In this document: one piece after another, positions 1 through 8,444 of the stretch
Layout: every line of letters starts with the position of its first letter
Numbering within the stretch: position 1 is the stretch's first letter
From: Dokdonella sp041395345
Lineage (GTDB): Bacteria; Pseudomonadota; Gammaproteobacteria; Xanthomonadales; Rhodanobacteraceae
Direction: 5' to 3'
DNA length: 64,000 nt
NCBI RefSeq assembly: GCF_041395345.1
Contig: NZ_JAWLAR010000001.1
Location: 186,001 to 250,000 of the forward strand
The notes under the pieces: generated by a model
Told to the model about the DNA's origin: nothing
The model's database searches: none
The model's input: the letters and a program-made list of their open reading frames with translations, nothing else
Translations under genes and position numbers: made by a program

Positions 1-81
1 TTCATGACACATCCCCTGCGAGGCAACATTCCAGACCCGATACACGGTCGGCATGCGATGGTGCTCCCGGGATTCAGCCAT
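1..81 (-). CDS. Possible start of the next gene in the pigment operon (partial)
   Basis: An open frame begins with ATG at 81 on the minus strand and runs off the window edge without a stop (27 codons, starting MAESREHHRMPTVYRVW). It lies 101 bases downstream of the halogenase-like gene on the same strand, so it could be the next gene of that operon. I see no strong ribosome binding site and cannot assign a family from so short a piece. Confidence 0.3.
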   Translation of the reverse strand, partial: MAESREHHRMPTVYRVWNVASQGMCHE

Positions 82-130
82 TTCAAGTAGCGCAACAATT
101 CACAAGCAGAGGCCGAGCCCGCGATCCGTT

Positions 131-149
131 AGTTTCGCAAGGCGAAACT
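131..149. terminator. Short perfect hairpin after the halogenase-like gene
   Basis: AGTTTCGC and GCGAAACT form a perfect 8-bp stem with a three-base loop, 34 bases past the halogenase stop. There is no T-run on either side, so it may only pause or stabilise the transcript. Confidence 0.3.
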
Positions 150-182
150 CTGCCTCCGGGGCGTGATCGGGCCGGAGCCGGC

Positions 183-1775
183 TCAGGCCGCCGAAGCGAA
201 CAGCGGCGTGGTCGATGAGGCCAGCGAGGGCAATGGGCCGACGTCGAGTGACGGACATGCCGCCCGGGCACGCGCTACCATCGTCGCAGCCAGATCCCGC
301 ATCAGGCCGACATTCGCGTGCATGCGTTCGCGCAGGGCCGCCTCGTCAAGGACATCGTGCAGGCCGCGATTCATGTCCACGAACCAGCCGAGCTCGTTCT
401 GATTGAGCATCACCGCTTCGTTCGGCGATTGGCTCCGCTCGCCCCAGCGGCGGAAGAATGCCTGCATGTCCAGATTGAGCTGGGCGGCCTCGGCGAGGTC
501 GCTCTGCAAGGCGCCGAGCAGGGCGACGTCGGCAAGCCGGTTCTGGAAGACCAGCTGGCAAAGCACGCCCCAGTAGTAGGTGTAGTCCCAGAGCACCTTG
601 TTGGACATGACCTCGGCGTCGCCAAAGAGGCCGTATTGCCCGCGGTACATGCCGAGCGTGTTCGAGTAGAACGAGAAGTAGAACTGCTCGAACAGTCGCG
701 CGTAGGGCGCCACCGACTTTCCGGCCCGGTCGAGGCCGATCAGCTCGCAAATGTAGGTGTTCGAAATGGCGATGAAATCGGTGCCGGGCGAATAGAACGG
801 GTCCAGAAAGACCCCGGCCTCGCCGGTCAGTGCCCAGCGATCGCCCGAGAAAACCTGCTTGCAGCCATACGAGTAGTTGCGCAGGAACTTGAAATCCATG
901 AGCTTGTCGCGCCTGGCCTCGCAAGCCCGGGCAACCAGTGGCTGGTGCTCGTGCAGCCATTCGAGTGCACGTTCGAACGTGTTCATGCCCTTCAGCGGAT
1001 GCTGATTGGCGTCGCAGACGATGCCGACCGAATGGGCACCCGAGCCCAGCGGAATCAGCCAGACCCAATAACCCGGTCCGCACAGGTGATTGGTCGAGCG
1101 CCAGCGTTCGGGCGGGTCGCAGCGTTGGCCCCAGGCCTTGTCCTCGCACCATTCGTCGATCGACAACAGATCATCGATGCGAAACCAGACCGCATTGCCG
1201 TCGTGGCCGTTGTCCTCGTTCAGATCGAGCTTGCGCCGGATCAGTCCGGCACGCCCGCTGGCATCAACGACCCAGCGCGCCGAGAGGCGACGCTCCTCAC
1301 CCGCCGTCGTGACATCGACGATATGGGCGGCCTCGCCCTGACCCAACTCGATGCCGCGTACGACCGAGCCGTCCAGAAACCGGATGCCGCGCTCGCGGAC
1401 AAGCTGGCCAAGATGGTTTTCGAGAATGCCGCGGTCGATCTGCCAGGTCGGCGTCGGCAGCACGTGGCTGACACCCAGTTCGGTGACGCCGTCGAGATCG
1501 TAGCGCTGGTCGCTCCAGAAGAATCGGAAGCCGAACTTGCGGATATGCGCGCTGTCGAGATGCTCGCGCAAACCCAGCGTATCGGCCAGATAGTGGGCGC
1601 CGATTTCGACTTTCGATTCGCCCACCTTGTGCGCGGCGAGCGGCAGCGGATGCATATTGCGCTCGAGCACGACGATATCGAGATCGACGAATTTCTGGCG
1701 CAGCTGCAAGGCCAGACACAGGCCGGCCAGGCCACCGCCAAGGATTACCACATCGTGCTGTGCATCAGTTGTCAT
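183..1775 (-). CDS. Flavin-dependent halogenase-like oxidoreductase
   Basis: A 530-residue FAD-dependent protein of the tryptophan-halogenase-like superfamily. The N-terminus has the dinucleotide-binding motif GGGLAGLCLAL (residues ~11-21), followed by GESKVEIGAHYL. A WVWLIP segment matches the WxWxIP signature of flavin-dependent halogenases. Xanthomonadin-type aryl polyenes are brominated, and such an enzyme is found in that cluster, so aromatic-ring halogenation of a polyene pigment is a reasonable inference, but the substrate is not shown. ATG at 1775 overlaps the stop of the antiporter gene as ATGA, which supports this start; the open frame upstream to 2294 overlaps that gene antisense-free but has no initiation support. 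Last recognisable gene of the operon in the window. Confidence 0.8.
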   Translation of the reverse strand: MTTDAQHDVVILGGGLAGLCLALQLRQKFVDLDIVVLERNMHPLPLAAHKVGESKVEIGAHYLADTLGLREHLDSAHIRKFGFRFFWSDQRYDLDGVTELGVSHVLPTPTWQIDRGILENHLGQLVRERGIRFLDGSVVRGIELGQGEAAHIVDVTTAGEERRLSARWVVDASGRAGLIRRKLDLNEDNGHDGNAVWFRIDDLLSIDEWCEDKAWGQRCDPPERWRSTNHLCGPGYWVWLIPLGSGAHSVGIVCDANQHPLKGMNTFERALEWLHEHQPLVARACEARRDKLMDFKFLRNYSYGCKQVFSGDRWALTGEAGVFLDPFYSPGTDFIAISNTYICELIGLDRAGKSVAPYARLFEQFYFSFYSNTLGMYRGQYGLFGDAEVMSNKVLWDYTYYWGVLCQLVFQNRLADVALLGALQSDLAEAAQLNLDMQAFFRRWGERSQSPNEAVMLNQNELGWFVDMNRGLHDVLDEAALRERMHANVGLMRDLAATMVARARAACPSLDVGPLPSLASSTTPLFASAA

Positions 1776-3034
1776 GGAGTGTTCCGCAAGGTTGCAGCGC
1801 CATTCGCTGGCGTGAGCTGAACTGTCTTCGTCCGCGTAAACAGGCTCAGCAACGGCGTGGTCATCAGTGTCGTCACGATTGCCATGATCATGAGCATGGT
1901 GAAGATCTCGGCGCCGATTACGCCGATATCCAGACCGACTTTCATGACGATCAGTTCCATCAGGGCCCGCGCATTCATCAGCGAGCCTACCGCAAATGCC
2001 TCGCGCCAGCCGAACCCGGCCGCCTTCGCGCCTGCCGCACCACCCAGCACCTTGCCGAGCACGGCGGCGGCGAGAATCAGGGCAAGGGCAACGCCACCGG
2101 CTCCGCCGAGGGCGTCCGGCGTCGTGTGCAAACCGGCGAGGGCGAAGAACACCGGCATCAGCACCAGCACGGCCACATGTTCGATGCGCTCGACCAGGCA
2201 GGCCAGCAGGCGATTGTCGCGAGGCAAGGCGGAACCGAAAACAAACGCGCCGAATACGGCGTGCAGACCCAGCGCATCGGTAATCGCGGCACACGCGAAT
2301 GCGCCAATCAGCAGGAGTGCCAGCAGGCCCGTCGATGGCTGACCATCGACGCCATGGCGGGTCAGCGCGCGGGCCAGCAACGGACGCAACACGGCGAAGG
2401 CAAATACCGCCATGCCCAGCGTTCCGAGAACCGTGACCGCAAAACCGGCCCAGCCGCCGCGCGAGGAGATCATCGCCACGACGAAGGCGAGGACGATCCA
2501 GGCGAGCACGTCGGCCAGCGCCGCGGAGGTCAGCGACAGGCGGCCGACTGCGGACTCGGTCATGCCGCGTTCCTTGAGGATGCGCGCCATGATCGGAAAC
2601 GCCGTGATCGCCATGGACGCGGCCATGAACAGGGCGAACGGCCAGAACGCGACACCGGCGGGTGCGAATCGACCGTGCAGCATCGGTGAGATCGCAAGCC
2701 CCAGTGCGAACGGCAACAACACGCTGAGCAGACCGGTCAGCCCGGCCACCGTCAGGTGACGCCGCGCACCATCCGGCAAGCGCAACTCGGCGCCGACGAT
2801 GAACATGAACAGGACCAGGCCAATCTGGCTCAGCCCTTCCAGGGGAGCCAGGCTTTCGGGTGCAAACAGCCAGGCCTGTGCCGCTGGTGCGATGGCGCCG
2901 AGCAGCATCGGCCCCAGCAGGATGCCGGCCAGCATTTCACCGATCACCGGAGGTTGCCCGATCCTGCCGAGCAACAGGCCAAGCAGTCGGGCGACACCGA
3001 GAATGACGACCAGCTGCAGGAACAGCATCGACAT
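1772..3034 (-). CDS. Kef-type cation/proton antiporter (CPA2 family)
   Basis: About 420 residues, almost entirely hydrophobic, with roughly 12 membrane segments. The N-terminal part (LLGRIGQPPVIGEMLAGILLGP) is characteristic of CPA2 Na+/H+ or K+/H+ antiporters. No RCK/TrkA-N domain follows, so it is shorter than the full KefB/KefC type. The start ATG at 3034 lies 5 bases after the glycosyltransferase stop; ATG 3028 is an alternative. Its stop overlaps the halogenase start by ATGA, so it is translationally embedded in the pigment operon. A monovalent cation antiporter is not a standard aryl-polyene component, so its role there is unclear. Confidence 0.85.
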   Translation of the reverse strand: MSMLFLQLVVILGVARLLGLLLGRIGQPPVIGEMLAGILLGPMLLGAIAPAAQAWLFAPESLAPLEGLSQIGLVLFMFIVGAELRLPDGARRHLTVAGLTGLLSVLLPFALGLAISPMLHGRFAPAGVAFWPFALFMAASMAITAFPIMARILKERGMTESAVGRLSLTSAALADVLAWIVLAFVVAMISSRGGWAGFAVTVLGTLGMAVFAFAVLRPLLARALTRHGVDGQPSTGLLALLLIGAFACAAITDALGLHAVFGAFVFGSALPRDNRLLACLVERIEHVAVLVLMPVFFALAGLHTTPDALGGAGGVALALILAAAVLGKVLGGAAGAKAAGFGWREAFAVGSLMNARALMELIVMKVGLDIGVIGAEIFTMLMIMAIVTTLMTTPLLSLFTRTKTVQLTPANGAATLRNTP

Positions 3035-3039
3035 TGGAT

Positions 3040-3819
3040 TCACGCAGGTCCGTGCTGTTCTGTCAGTGGTGGATCGACGATGCATGGCGCGCTCGCGTGC
3101 GACCGCCGATAGCTTTGAATGACGTTGCCGTAATGAATGACACGGCCGATCGTGTACAGCGAGATCAGGGTGATATCGCGCACAGGGCGGAAATGACTGA
3201 GCCGAAACTCGTGGTTGTAGCGGGTTTCGATCGGTACCGAGACCACGCCAAGACCGGCTTCGCGCACTGCGGCTATCAGGATGGCCGCCTCGAACACGAA
3301 ACCCTGCGCAGGCAGATCAACCAGTTCCATCGCTGCACGCGGGTAGTAGCGCTGGCCGCTCTGCGTATCGGCAACGGGAATTCCGCAGCCCCAGGAGATG
3401 CCCCAGTCCGCGACCGCGTTGGCGCGACGGCGTGCATTCGGCTGGTTGTCGCGTGTGCGCATGCGCGCGCCGATAACCAGACTGTCCGGAAAAGCCTTGG
3501 CAGCGGCCAGCATGCGCGGGATGTCGGCGGCATCGTGCTGACCATCGCCGTCCATGGCCACGACCGCATCGAAGCCGCGTCGCAGCGCCTCGCGGAATCC
3601 GTCGCGCAGGCTTTCGCCCTTGCCGCGCGGAGTGTCATGGCGCAACAGGGTGACAGGCAGGCCGGCAAGTTCATCCACGGTGCGATCAGTCGAGCCATCG
3701 TCCACGACGATCACATCCGGCAAGACGGCCAGGGCCGACTCGACGACACGACGGATCGCGAGTTCCTCGTTGAGGGCAGGAATCAGGACGGCGATGCGAG
3801 GCTGCGATGGACGGCTCAT
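3040..3819 (-). CDS. Family 2 glycosyltransferase
   Basis: A 259-residue GT-A fold enzyme: VLIPALNEE near the N-terminus, VVDDGSTDRT, and the metal-binding DGDGQHD at ~residues 91-97, resembling dolichyl-phosphate mannose synthase-like GT2 enzymes. No membrane segments follow the catalytic domain. The start overlaps the stop of the upstream ketoacyl synthase-like gene as ATGA. Family 2 glycosyltransferases recur in aryl-polyene/xanthomonadin clusters, where they are thought to decorate or anchor the polyene; that role is inferred from context. Confidence 0.85.
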   Translation of the reverse strand: MSRPSQPRIAVLIPALNEELAIRRVVESALAVLPDVIVVDDGSTDRTVDELAGLPVTLLRHDTPRGKGESLRDGFREALRRGFDAVVAMDGDGQHDAADIPRMLAAAKAFPDSLVIGARMRTRDNQPNARRRANAVADWGISWGCGIPVADTQSGQRYYPRAAMELVDLPAQGFVFEAAILIAAVREAGLGVVSVPIETRYNHEFRLSHFRPVRDITLISLYTIGRVIHYGNVIQSYRRSHASAPCIVDPPLTEQHGPA

Positions 3820-4619
3820 GCGTCAACGTCCACTTGCAGCAGGGATCGAGCGCCGGCCGGCAGCTGCAATCGGGTCGGCTTGCCGGCCGCGAGCGCAGCC
3901 AGCAACGGCAATGAACCGGCCGCCATCGGATTGCCCGCCGCCAGGCTGGCAAAGGCGTCGGGCATTTCGATCTGAGCGCCGGAATCCTCACTGGCAGCAT
4001 TCATGCGCAGGCGCAGTGAGCACTTGCCGTTCGCCCGTGGCGAGACCACCAGGGCCGTGCCGAACTGGAGGCTGCAGGGAGCCACCTTGACCAGGGGTCC
4101 GGTCGTTTCGGTGTCATAGACAACCAGCAGTACGGCCGTGTCGTCGGCAATCGCTTCGACAGCCGCCTCGAACAGGGTCGCCGCAAAACTCGCGTGCCAG
4201 GAACTGATCGATGTCGACGGCGCATGGCACTGGGCGGCAATCGTCCAGTAGCCGGCCGGTGCGTTGTGCACCGAGTTGTGGAAGCGGATCGGCGACAGTT
4301 CGCGTGGCGCGCTGGCCAGCGTGGTGCACATGTAGTCGGTGATCAGCAGGTCGCCGAGCGCGGAGGCGAATACGCTGGGCAGGGTCGACGGCTCGCGACC
4401 CGATGCCGCGCAAGCCTGGGTCGCGATTTCGCAGGCCAGCGCCACCGGCTGCGGCGCACGCCGGCGCTCGGCTGCCGTCAACAGGGTCGGGCTCGGTTTG
4501 ACCGGCGCCTGCGGATCGGCCTCGGCCTCGCCACGCAGTCCGGCACGCGCGCGCTCCCAGTCCGGCCAGCCCGGTGCCCAGAATCCGATGCCTTCGATAT
4601 CGATCTCGAGCGCGCTCAT
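3816..4619 (-). CDS. Beta-ketoacyl synthase-like protein (chain-length-factor type)
   Basis: A 267-residue protein resembling the short beta-ketoacyl synthase-like family of aryl-polyene clusters (chain-length-factor-like partner). It starts MSALEIDIEGIGFWAPGW; the FHNSVHNAPAGYW segment corresponds to the synthase N-terminal fold. The position usually held by the active-site cysteine region reads SISSWHASF, so it lacks an obvious catalytic Cys and probably acts as a non-condensing partner of the next gene. ATGA overlaps at both ends couple it to the full-length synthase upstream and the glycosyltransferase downstream. Confidence 0.75.
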   Translation of the reverse strand: MSALEIDIEGIGFWAPGWPDWERARAGLRGEAEADPQAPVKPSPTLLTAAERRRAPQPVALACEIATQACAASGREPSTLPSVFASALGDLLITDYMCTTLASAPRELSPIRFHNSVHNAPAGYWTIAAQCHAPSTSISSWHASFAATLFEAAVEAIADDTAVLLVVYDTETTGPLVKVAPCSLQFGTALVVSPRANGKCSLRLRMNAASEDSGAQIEMPDAFASLAAGNPMAAGSLPLLAALAAGKPTRLQLPAGARSLLQVDVDA

Positions 4620-5812
4620 GGCGTCGCTCCGCGGGCGAACGCAAGCGTGCTGTTGCTGCCACCAAATCCAAAGGAATTGCTCAGCGCGATGCGGACGTCA
4701 CGCGACTCGTTGGCCAGCGCCAGTTGCGGGCCGCACAGCGGATCCGGTTGTTCGCAGTTGAGGGTGCCGGGCACGAACCCGTGCTCCATGGCGAGCAGGC
4801 AGACGATGGATTCGAGGATGCCGGCGGCACCCAGCGTGTGTCCGCTCCAGCCCTTGGTCGAACTGGCCCGGGTGCGCTCGCTGAACGCAGCCGATACCAC
4901 GCCGGCCTCCACTTCGTCGTTCTTCGGCGTCGAGGTGCCGTGCAGATTGATGTAGTCGACCTCGGCGGCGCCGATACCTGCGCGAGTCAGTGCCCCCTCG
5001 AGCGCCAGGCGGGCGCCCAGACCTTCAGGATGCGGTGTCGACATGTGGTGGGCATCGCTGGATTCACCCCAGCCGATCAGGCGCGGCGCGGTGGCCGGAC
5101 CCTGGCGTTCGACCAGGGCGAACCCGGCCGCCTCGCCGATCGAGATGCCGCAACGGCGCACATCGAAGGGCCGGCAGGCCTGCGGCGCCACGAGTTCCAG
5201 CGAGTTGAACCCGAACAGCACGCTGCCGCAGAGCGAGTCGACACCGGCCAGTATCGCGGCATCGACCACGCCGAGCCGGATCAGGCGTTCGGCCTTGGCG
5301 AAGATCTTGGCACTGGAGGAACAGGCGGTGGCCGTGGTCAGGCAGGGGCCTCGCGTTCCGAGAACGTTTTCGAGAAACAGGCCCAGCGAATGCGGCGTAT
5401 GCACCTCCGGGCGCTGCAGCTCGACCGGCATCTGGCCGTCTTGCTGGCGCACGTAGCCTTCCTCGGTGGCCCCGATGCTGGACGTGGACGTGGCAACCAG
5501 CAAGGCCACCCTGTCGGCGCCATGGCGGTTGATGGCCGCGCTCGCCTGATCGAGGAACCCGTCCGCATTCAGCCCCATCCAGGCCAGCCGATTGTTGCGG
5601 CACTCGTAACGGGCGAAGGCGTCCGGCAATCCGGCCGACTCCAGCCCATCCACGCGACCGATCGCGCACTCCAGGGGTTCGCGGGTGAAATCGTTCGCAC
5701 GCAGACCGCTCTTGCGGCCAGTCAGCGCGGCAAGGTGATCAGCGAGTCCGCATCCGAGCGCGGAAACGGCAGTGTTTGCGGTAATGCTTATCGGGACGAT
5801 GGGTTCTGGCAC
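4616..5812 (-). CDS. Beta-ketoacyl-ACP synthase (FabB/FabF type, aryl-polyene cluster)
   Basis: A 398-residue condensing enzyme of normal length. The catalytic triad is visible: Cys in TTATACSSSAK (~168), His in NLHGTSTPKNDE (~300) and His in TKGWSGHTLGAAG (~336). The C-terminal SNSFGFGGSNSTLAF motif is typical. With the short synthase-like partner it would elongate an ACP-bound aryl starter with malonyl units. It is the first gene of the five-gene overlapping operon seen here. A TATACT (-10-like) element lies on the minus strand at 5846-5841, about 30 bases upstream of the start, but I see no good -35. Confidence 0.85.
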   Translation of the reverse strand: MPEPIVPISITANTAVSALGCGLADHLAALTGRKSGLRANDFTREPLECAIGRVDGLESAGLPDAFARYECRNNRLAWMGLNADGFLDQASAAINRHGADRVALLVATSTSSIGATEEGYVRQQDGQMPVELQRPEVHTPHSLGLFLENVLGTRGPCLTTATACSSSAKIFAKAERLIRLGVVDAAILAGVDSLCGSVLFGFNSLELVAPQACRPFDVRRCGISIGEAAGFALVERQGPATAPRLIGWGESSDAHHMSTPHPEGLGARLALEGALTRAGIGAAEVDYINLHGTSTPKNDEVEAGVVSAAFSERTRASSTKGWSGHTLGAAGILESIVCLLAMEHGFVPGTLNCEQPDPLCGPQLALANESRDVRIALSNSFGFGGSNSTLAFARGATP

Positions 5813-5922
5813 GCGGGTTCGATGCTGGCTGAATCAAGGAAGTATAGCGAGCTGGCACTGCTTGAGGCCTGAATAGAACAGCCATCGGGATTTTCGTGGG
5901 AGATCGGGCCTGCCTGGAGTCA

Positions 5923-5950
5923 GCCCGGATGGCCCTTGCCATCCGCGGGC
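5923..5950. terminator. Strong hairpin between the pigment operon and the integron
   Basis: GGATGGC and GCCATCC flank a four-base loop, with an outer GCCC/GGGC pair extending the stem. It lies directly after the intI stop (minus strand) and in front of the pigment operon. No U-run follows on either strand, so factor-independent termination is not certain. Confidence 0.35.
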
Positions 5951-5954
5951 CCGT

Positions 5955-6209
5955 TCATCTTCGATCCAGCGGGCTCAGGACACCGGCCCCGCCCCGATTC
6001 AGCACGTGGGTGTAGATCATCGTCGTCGATACATCCGCATGCCCCAGCAATTCCTGGATGGTGCGGATATCCGAACCCGATTCGAGCAGATGCGTGGCAA
6101 AGCTGTGGCGCAGGGTGTGGCAGGTGGCGGGCTTGTTGATCCCCGACCGTCGCACCGCCGCCTTGACCGCGCGCTGCAGTACGCCCTCGTCAAGATGATG
6201 CCGACGCTC
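5955..6209 (-). pseudogene. intI: Integron integrase intI, C-terminal fragment (cut off by IS)
   Basis: This is the 3' part of intI, 84 codons before the stop plus one target-duplication codon. It encodes RRHHLDEGVLQRAVKAAVRR, the box II motif CHTLRHSFATHLL (catalytic HxxR), LGHADVSTTMIYTHV (His and the nucleophilic Tyr) and a terminal GVLSPLD, all diagnostic of integron integrases. It has no start of its own. The other half lies at 7519-8274 beyond the IS. Joined at the duplicated CTC, the two halves are exactly in frame. Confidence 0.93.
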
Positions 6210-6237
6210 TGAATCGCCCCGGGAATCCCGGAGACTC
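6210..6237 (+). repeat. Terminal inverted repeat of the IS (transposase 3' side)
   Basis: Starts TGAATCGCCCCGGGAATC and matches the other end at about 23 of 28 positions. Confidence 0.9.
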
Positions 6238-6248
6238 GTTTGTGTGAG

Positions 6249-7148
6249 TCACGCCGCCATGGCGAGCTCACCCTGTTGCTGATAATAGTTGGCTTCGGCT
6301 TCTGCAGGTGGAATGTCTCCAATCGGACCGAGTAGGCGCTTGTTGTTGAACCAGTCCACCCAGTCCAGCGTGGCGAACTCGACCGCGTCCGGATTCTTCC
6401 AGCTCTGCCGATGGATGACCTCGGCCTTGTACAAGCCGTTAATGGTTTCGGCCAAGGCGTTGTCGTAGGAATCGCCGACGCTACCGACGGAAGGCTCGAT
6501 CCCGGCTTTAGCCAGACGTTCCGTGTAACGGATCGAGACGTACTGCACGCCTCGGTCACTGTGGTGGATCAGACCGCCCTGGGTCGGTCGACGGGCATGC
6601 AGCGCCTGCTCAAGCGCATCGAGCACGAAGTCGGTTCGCGATGAGCTTGATACTTTCCAACCCACGATCCGACGGGCGAACACGTCGATGACAAATGCGA
6701 CATAGACGAAGCCTTGCCAGGTCGAGACATAGGTGAAGTCCGATACCCAGAGCGCATTTGGACGTTCAGCCTGGAACTGCCGGTTTACAAGGTCATTCGG
6801 GCATGCAGCCGCTTTGTTGCTGTAGGTGGTCCTCACAACCCGGCCTCGTTTTACGCCTTTCAGGCCCAGCCTCTTCATCAACCGGGCTACCGTGCAGCGA
6901 GCGATCTGGATACCTTCCCGAAGCATCTGCTTCCATACCTTGCGTGCGCCGTAGACTTCCTTGTTCTCGCGCCATACGCGCAGAATCTCAGGGCACAACG
7001 CCTCATCACGGATTGCACGCACAGGACGAAGGGCGGGATCAGCTCGCCTTGCAGCCTGCTCGTAGTAAGTTGACGGAGCGATCGGCAGGACCTTGCAGAT
7101 CGGCTCGACTCCGTAGACATCTCGGTGATCGTTGATGAACGCTGTCAT
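6249..7148 (-). CDS. IS3-family transposase OrfB (DDE integrase core)
   Basis: A 299-residue protein with an HTH_21-like N-terminal region and an rve integrase core. The DDE residues are visible in WVSDFTYV (~138), HHSDRGVQY (~197) and DNALAETINGLYKAE (~231). Its ATG overlaps the orfA stop by four bases (ATGA). In IS3 elements the active transposase is normally an OrfAB fusion made by -1 frameshifting near this overlap; I could not pin down a slippery heptamer by eye. Full length and uninterrupted. Confidence 0.95.
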   Translation of the reverse strand: MTAFINDHRDVYGVEPICKVLPIAPSTYYEQAARRADPALRPVRAIRDEALCPEILRVWRENKEVYGARKVWKQMLREGIQIARCTVARLMKRLGLKGVKRGRVVRTTYSNKAAACPNDLVNRQFQAERPNALWVSDFTYVSTWQGFVYVAFVIDVFARRIVGWKVSSSSRTDFVLDALEQALHARRPTQGGLIHHSDRGVQYVSIRYTERLAKAGIEPSVGSVGDSYDNALAETINGLYKAEVIHRQSWKNPDAVEFATLDWVDWFNNKRLLGPIGDIPPAEAEANYYQQQGELAMAA

Positions 7149-7468
7149 CGTTTGAATGGGCGGTCGAGCTCCGCCTGGGCAAAATAAGCGCTGGCCTTGC
7201 GCAGAATCTCATTCGCCTGACGCAGCTCTCGAACCTCACGCTCAAGCGCCTTGATGCGTTCCTGCTCTTCCGAGGTAGGACCTGCACGCAAGCCTTGATC
7301 CCGCTCGGCCTGACGCACCCAGCGTCTCAATGTTTCTGTGGTGCAGCCAATTTTTGCACTGATCGAACTCATCGCGGCCCACTGCGACGAATACTCCGCC
7401 TGATGATCCAGAACCATTCGAACTGCCCGCTCGCGGGATTCCGGTGACACTCTTTCTGATTTCTTCAT
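7145..7468 (-). CDS. IS3-family transposase OrfA (HTH protein)
   Basis: A 107-residue protein with an N-terminal helix-turn-helix (ESRERAVRMVLDH through CTTETLRRWVRQAE) and a C-terminal leucine-zipper-like coiled coil (IKALEREVRELRQANEIL). It binds the IS ends and oligomerises in IS3-type elements. Intact and in the expected order upstream of orfB. Confidence 0.95.
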   Translation of the reverse strand: MKKSERVSPESRERAVRMVLDHQAEYSSQWAAMSSISAKIGCTTETLRRWVRQAERDQGLRAGPTSEEQERIKALEREVRELRQANEILRKASAYFAQAELDRPFKR

Positions 7469-7490
7469 GACTCCATCCTCTCAAAGGTTG

Positions 7491-7518
7491 GAGCCTCCGG
7501 AAAAGCCGGGGCGATTCA
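7491..7518 (-). repeat. Terminal inverted repeat of the IS (orfA side)
   Basis: Read on the minus strand it starts TGAATCGCCCCGGCTTTTCC. Directly outside lies the second CTC copy of the target duplication. Confidence 0.9.
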
Positions 7519-8274
7519 CTCGATTCCGGCGCGGGGATCAAGACTGCGGTGACTCGACGGAAAGACGTATTGCCAGCTCCATTCGCGCTCGGCGTTGGGG
7601 TATTTACGCGCCAATGCATTGGGCAACCAGACCGCACCGTACCCGGCTGCAAGGTCCTTCTCATGCAATCGAAGCGCATGGACGAGTTGCGCCTTCAGCG
7701 CCTCGATGCTGACTTCAGGCAGCACAGTCCTGCGATCCTTGCCGCCTTTTCCATGGCGCACCATGATTTCTCGTCGCAGGAAATCTATGTCCTGCACCCG
7801 CAAGCGCATGCACTCCATTAGTCGCAAGCCCGCGCCATAGAGCAGGCTGGCCATCAGCCATGTCACCCCACTCATACCGTCAAGTACCGACACCACTTCG
7901 CCGCGCGACAGCACCACTGGCAAGCGCTCGCTACGTTTTGCGCGCCGGATGTCTTCCATCCACGGCAATTGCTGCCCCAGCACCTCGCGATAGAGAAACA
8001 ACAACGCGGATAGCGCCTGATTCTGGGTAGAGGCAGACACCTCTCCCTTCGTCGCAAGGTGAGTGAGAAAATGCTCGACCTCGCGCTCGGCCATCTGCGC
8101 CGGGTGGCGCTTGCCGTTGAACAGGATGAAGCGGCGTGCCCAGGCGACGTAGGCTTGCTCCGTACGCAGCGACAACCCCAACCTGCGCACGCGTGAACGC
8201 AACTGATCCAACAGACGCGGCGGCTCCCCGCCCGCTTCCGATGAGACGCCAACTATCAGATCCGTTGATTTCAT
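7519..8274 (-). pseudogene. intI: Integron integrase intI, N-terminal fragment
   Basis: 252 codons from ATG 8274, ending DPRAGIE, then TGA from the IS end. It has the SAM-like N-terminal DNA-binding domain (LRTEQAYVAWARRFILFNGK), box I with catalytic Arg (LLYGAGLRLMECMRLR, ~144-159), the Lys-containing HGKGGKDR loop, and the IntI-specific extra domain (ALARKYPNAEREWSWQYVFP). Box II and the nucleophilic Tyr are missing, so the product should be inactive. Restoring the pre-insertion sequence gives ...AGIERRHHLDEG... and a 335-residue protein, the normal IntI length. Transcribed away from the cassette array, as usual. Confidence 0.95.
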
Positions 8275-8329
8275 TGACGATCCCTATCCAGACATTTATC
8301 CCCAGATTAGACCGCACGATGGGCGGAAC

Positions 8330-8385
8330 ACGATGATTTTTGTAGGATATTTCCTACAGCTTTTGCTTAGTTCTCCATGTTAGGC
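8330..8385 (+). other. attI-like recombination site and cassette junction
   Basis: The sequence just upstream of intI ends in a GTTAGGC core (8379-8385) that matches the GTTRRRY consensus. The first cassette therefore begins after G8379. The left edge of attI is approximate. Confidence 0.6.
8341..8358. promoter_or_regulatory. 18-bp palindrome next to attI
   Basis: TGTAGGATATTTCCTACA has 7-bp arms around a four-base centre. It sits between intI and the cassette junction, where either the intI promoter or accessory integrase-binding elements would lie. No match to a LexA box is evident. Operator or structural role is unknown. Confidence 0.5.
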
Positions 8386-8444
8386 TGTGGGAATAGATCC
8401 CATTGTGGGACCGAATAGTAGTTGGGTGGTCGAGGGCGTTTGTC

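Larger units (their letters stand above)
6210..7518 (-). mobile_element. IS3-family insertion sequence inside intI (1,309 bp)
   Basis: The element is bounded by imperfect inverted repeats of about 28 bp beginning TGAATCGCCCCGG, flanked by a 3-bp direct repeat CTC (6207-6209 and 7519-7521). It carries overlapping orfA and orfB, both uninterrupted, so it may still be active. Length, ends, gene arrangement and 3-bp duplication are typical of the IS3 family. The insertion splits intI between conserved boxes I and II. The first bases of the IS supply the in-frame TGA that ends the N-terminal fragment. Confidence 0.95.

Noticed and set aside
318..1820. 500-codon open frame on the + strand opposite the halogenase gene
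   Set aside because: Shadow frame typical of GC-rich DNA; composition has no recognised family and no ribosome binding site.
1776..2294. Extension of the halogenase frame upstream of ATG 1775
   Set aside because: It runs within the antiporter gene on the same strand and lacks family similarity. The coupled ATGA start at 1775 gives the normal N-terminus.
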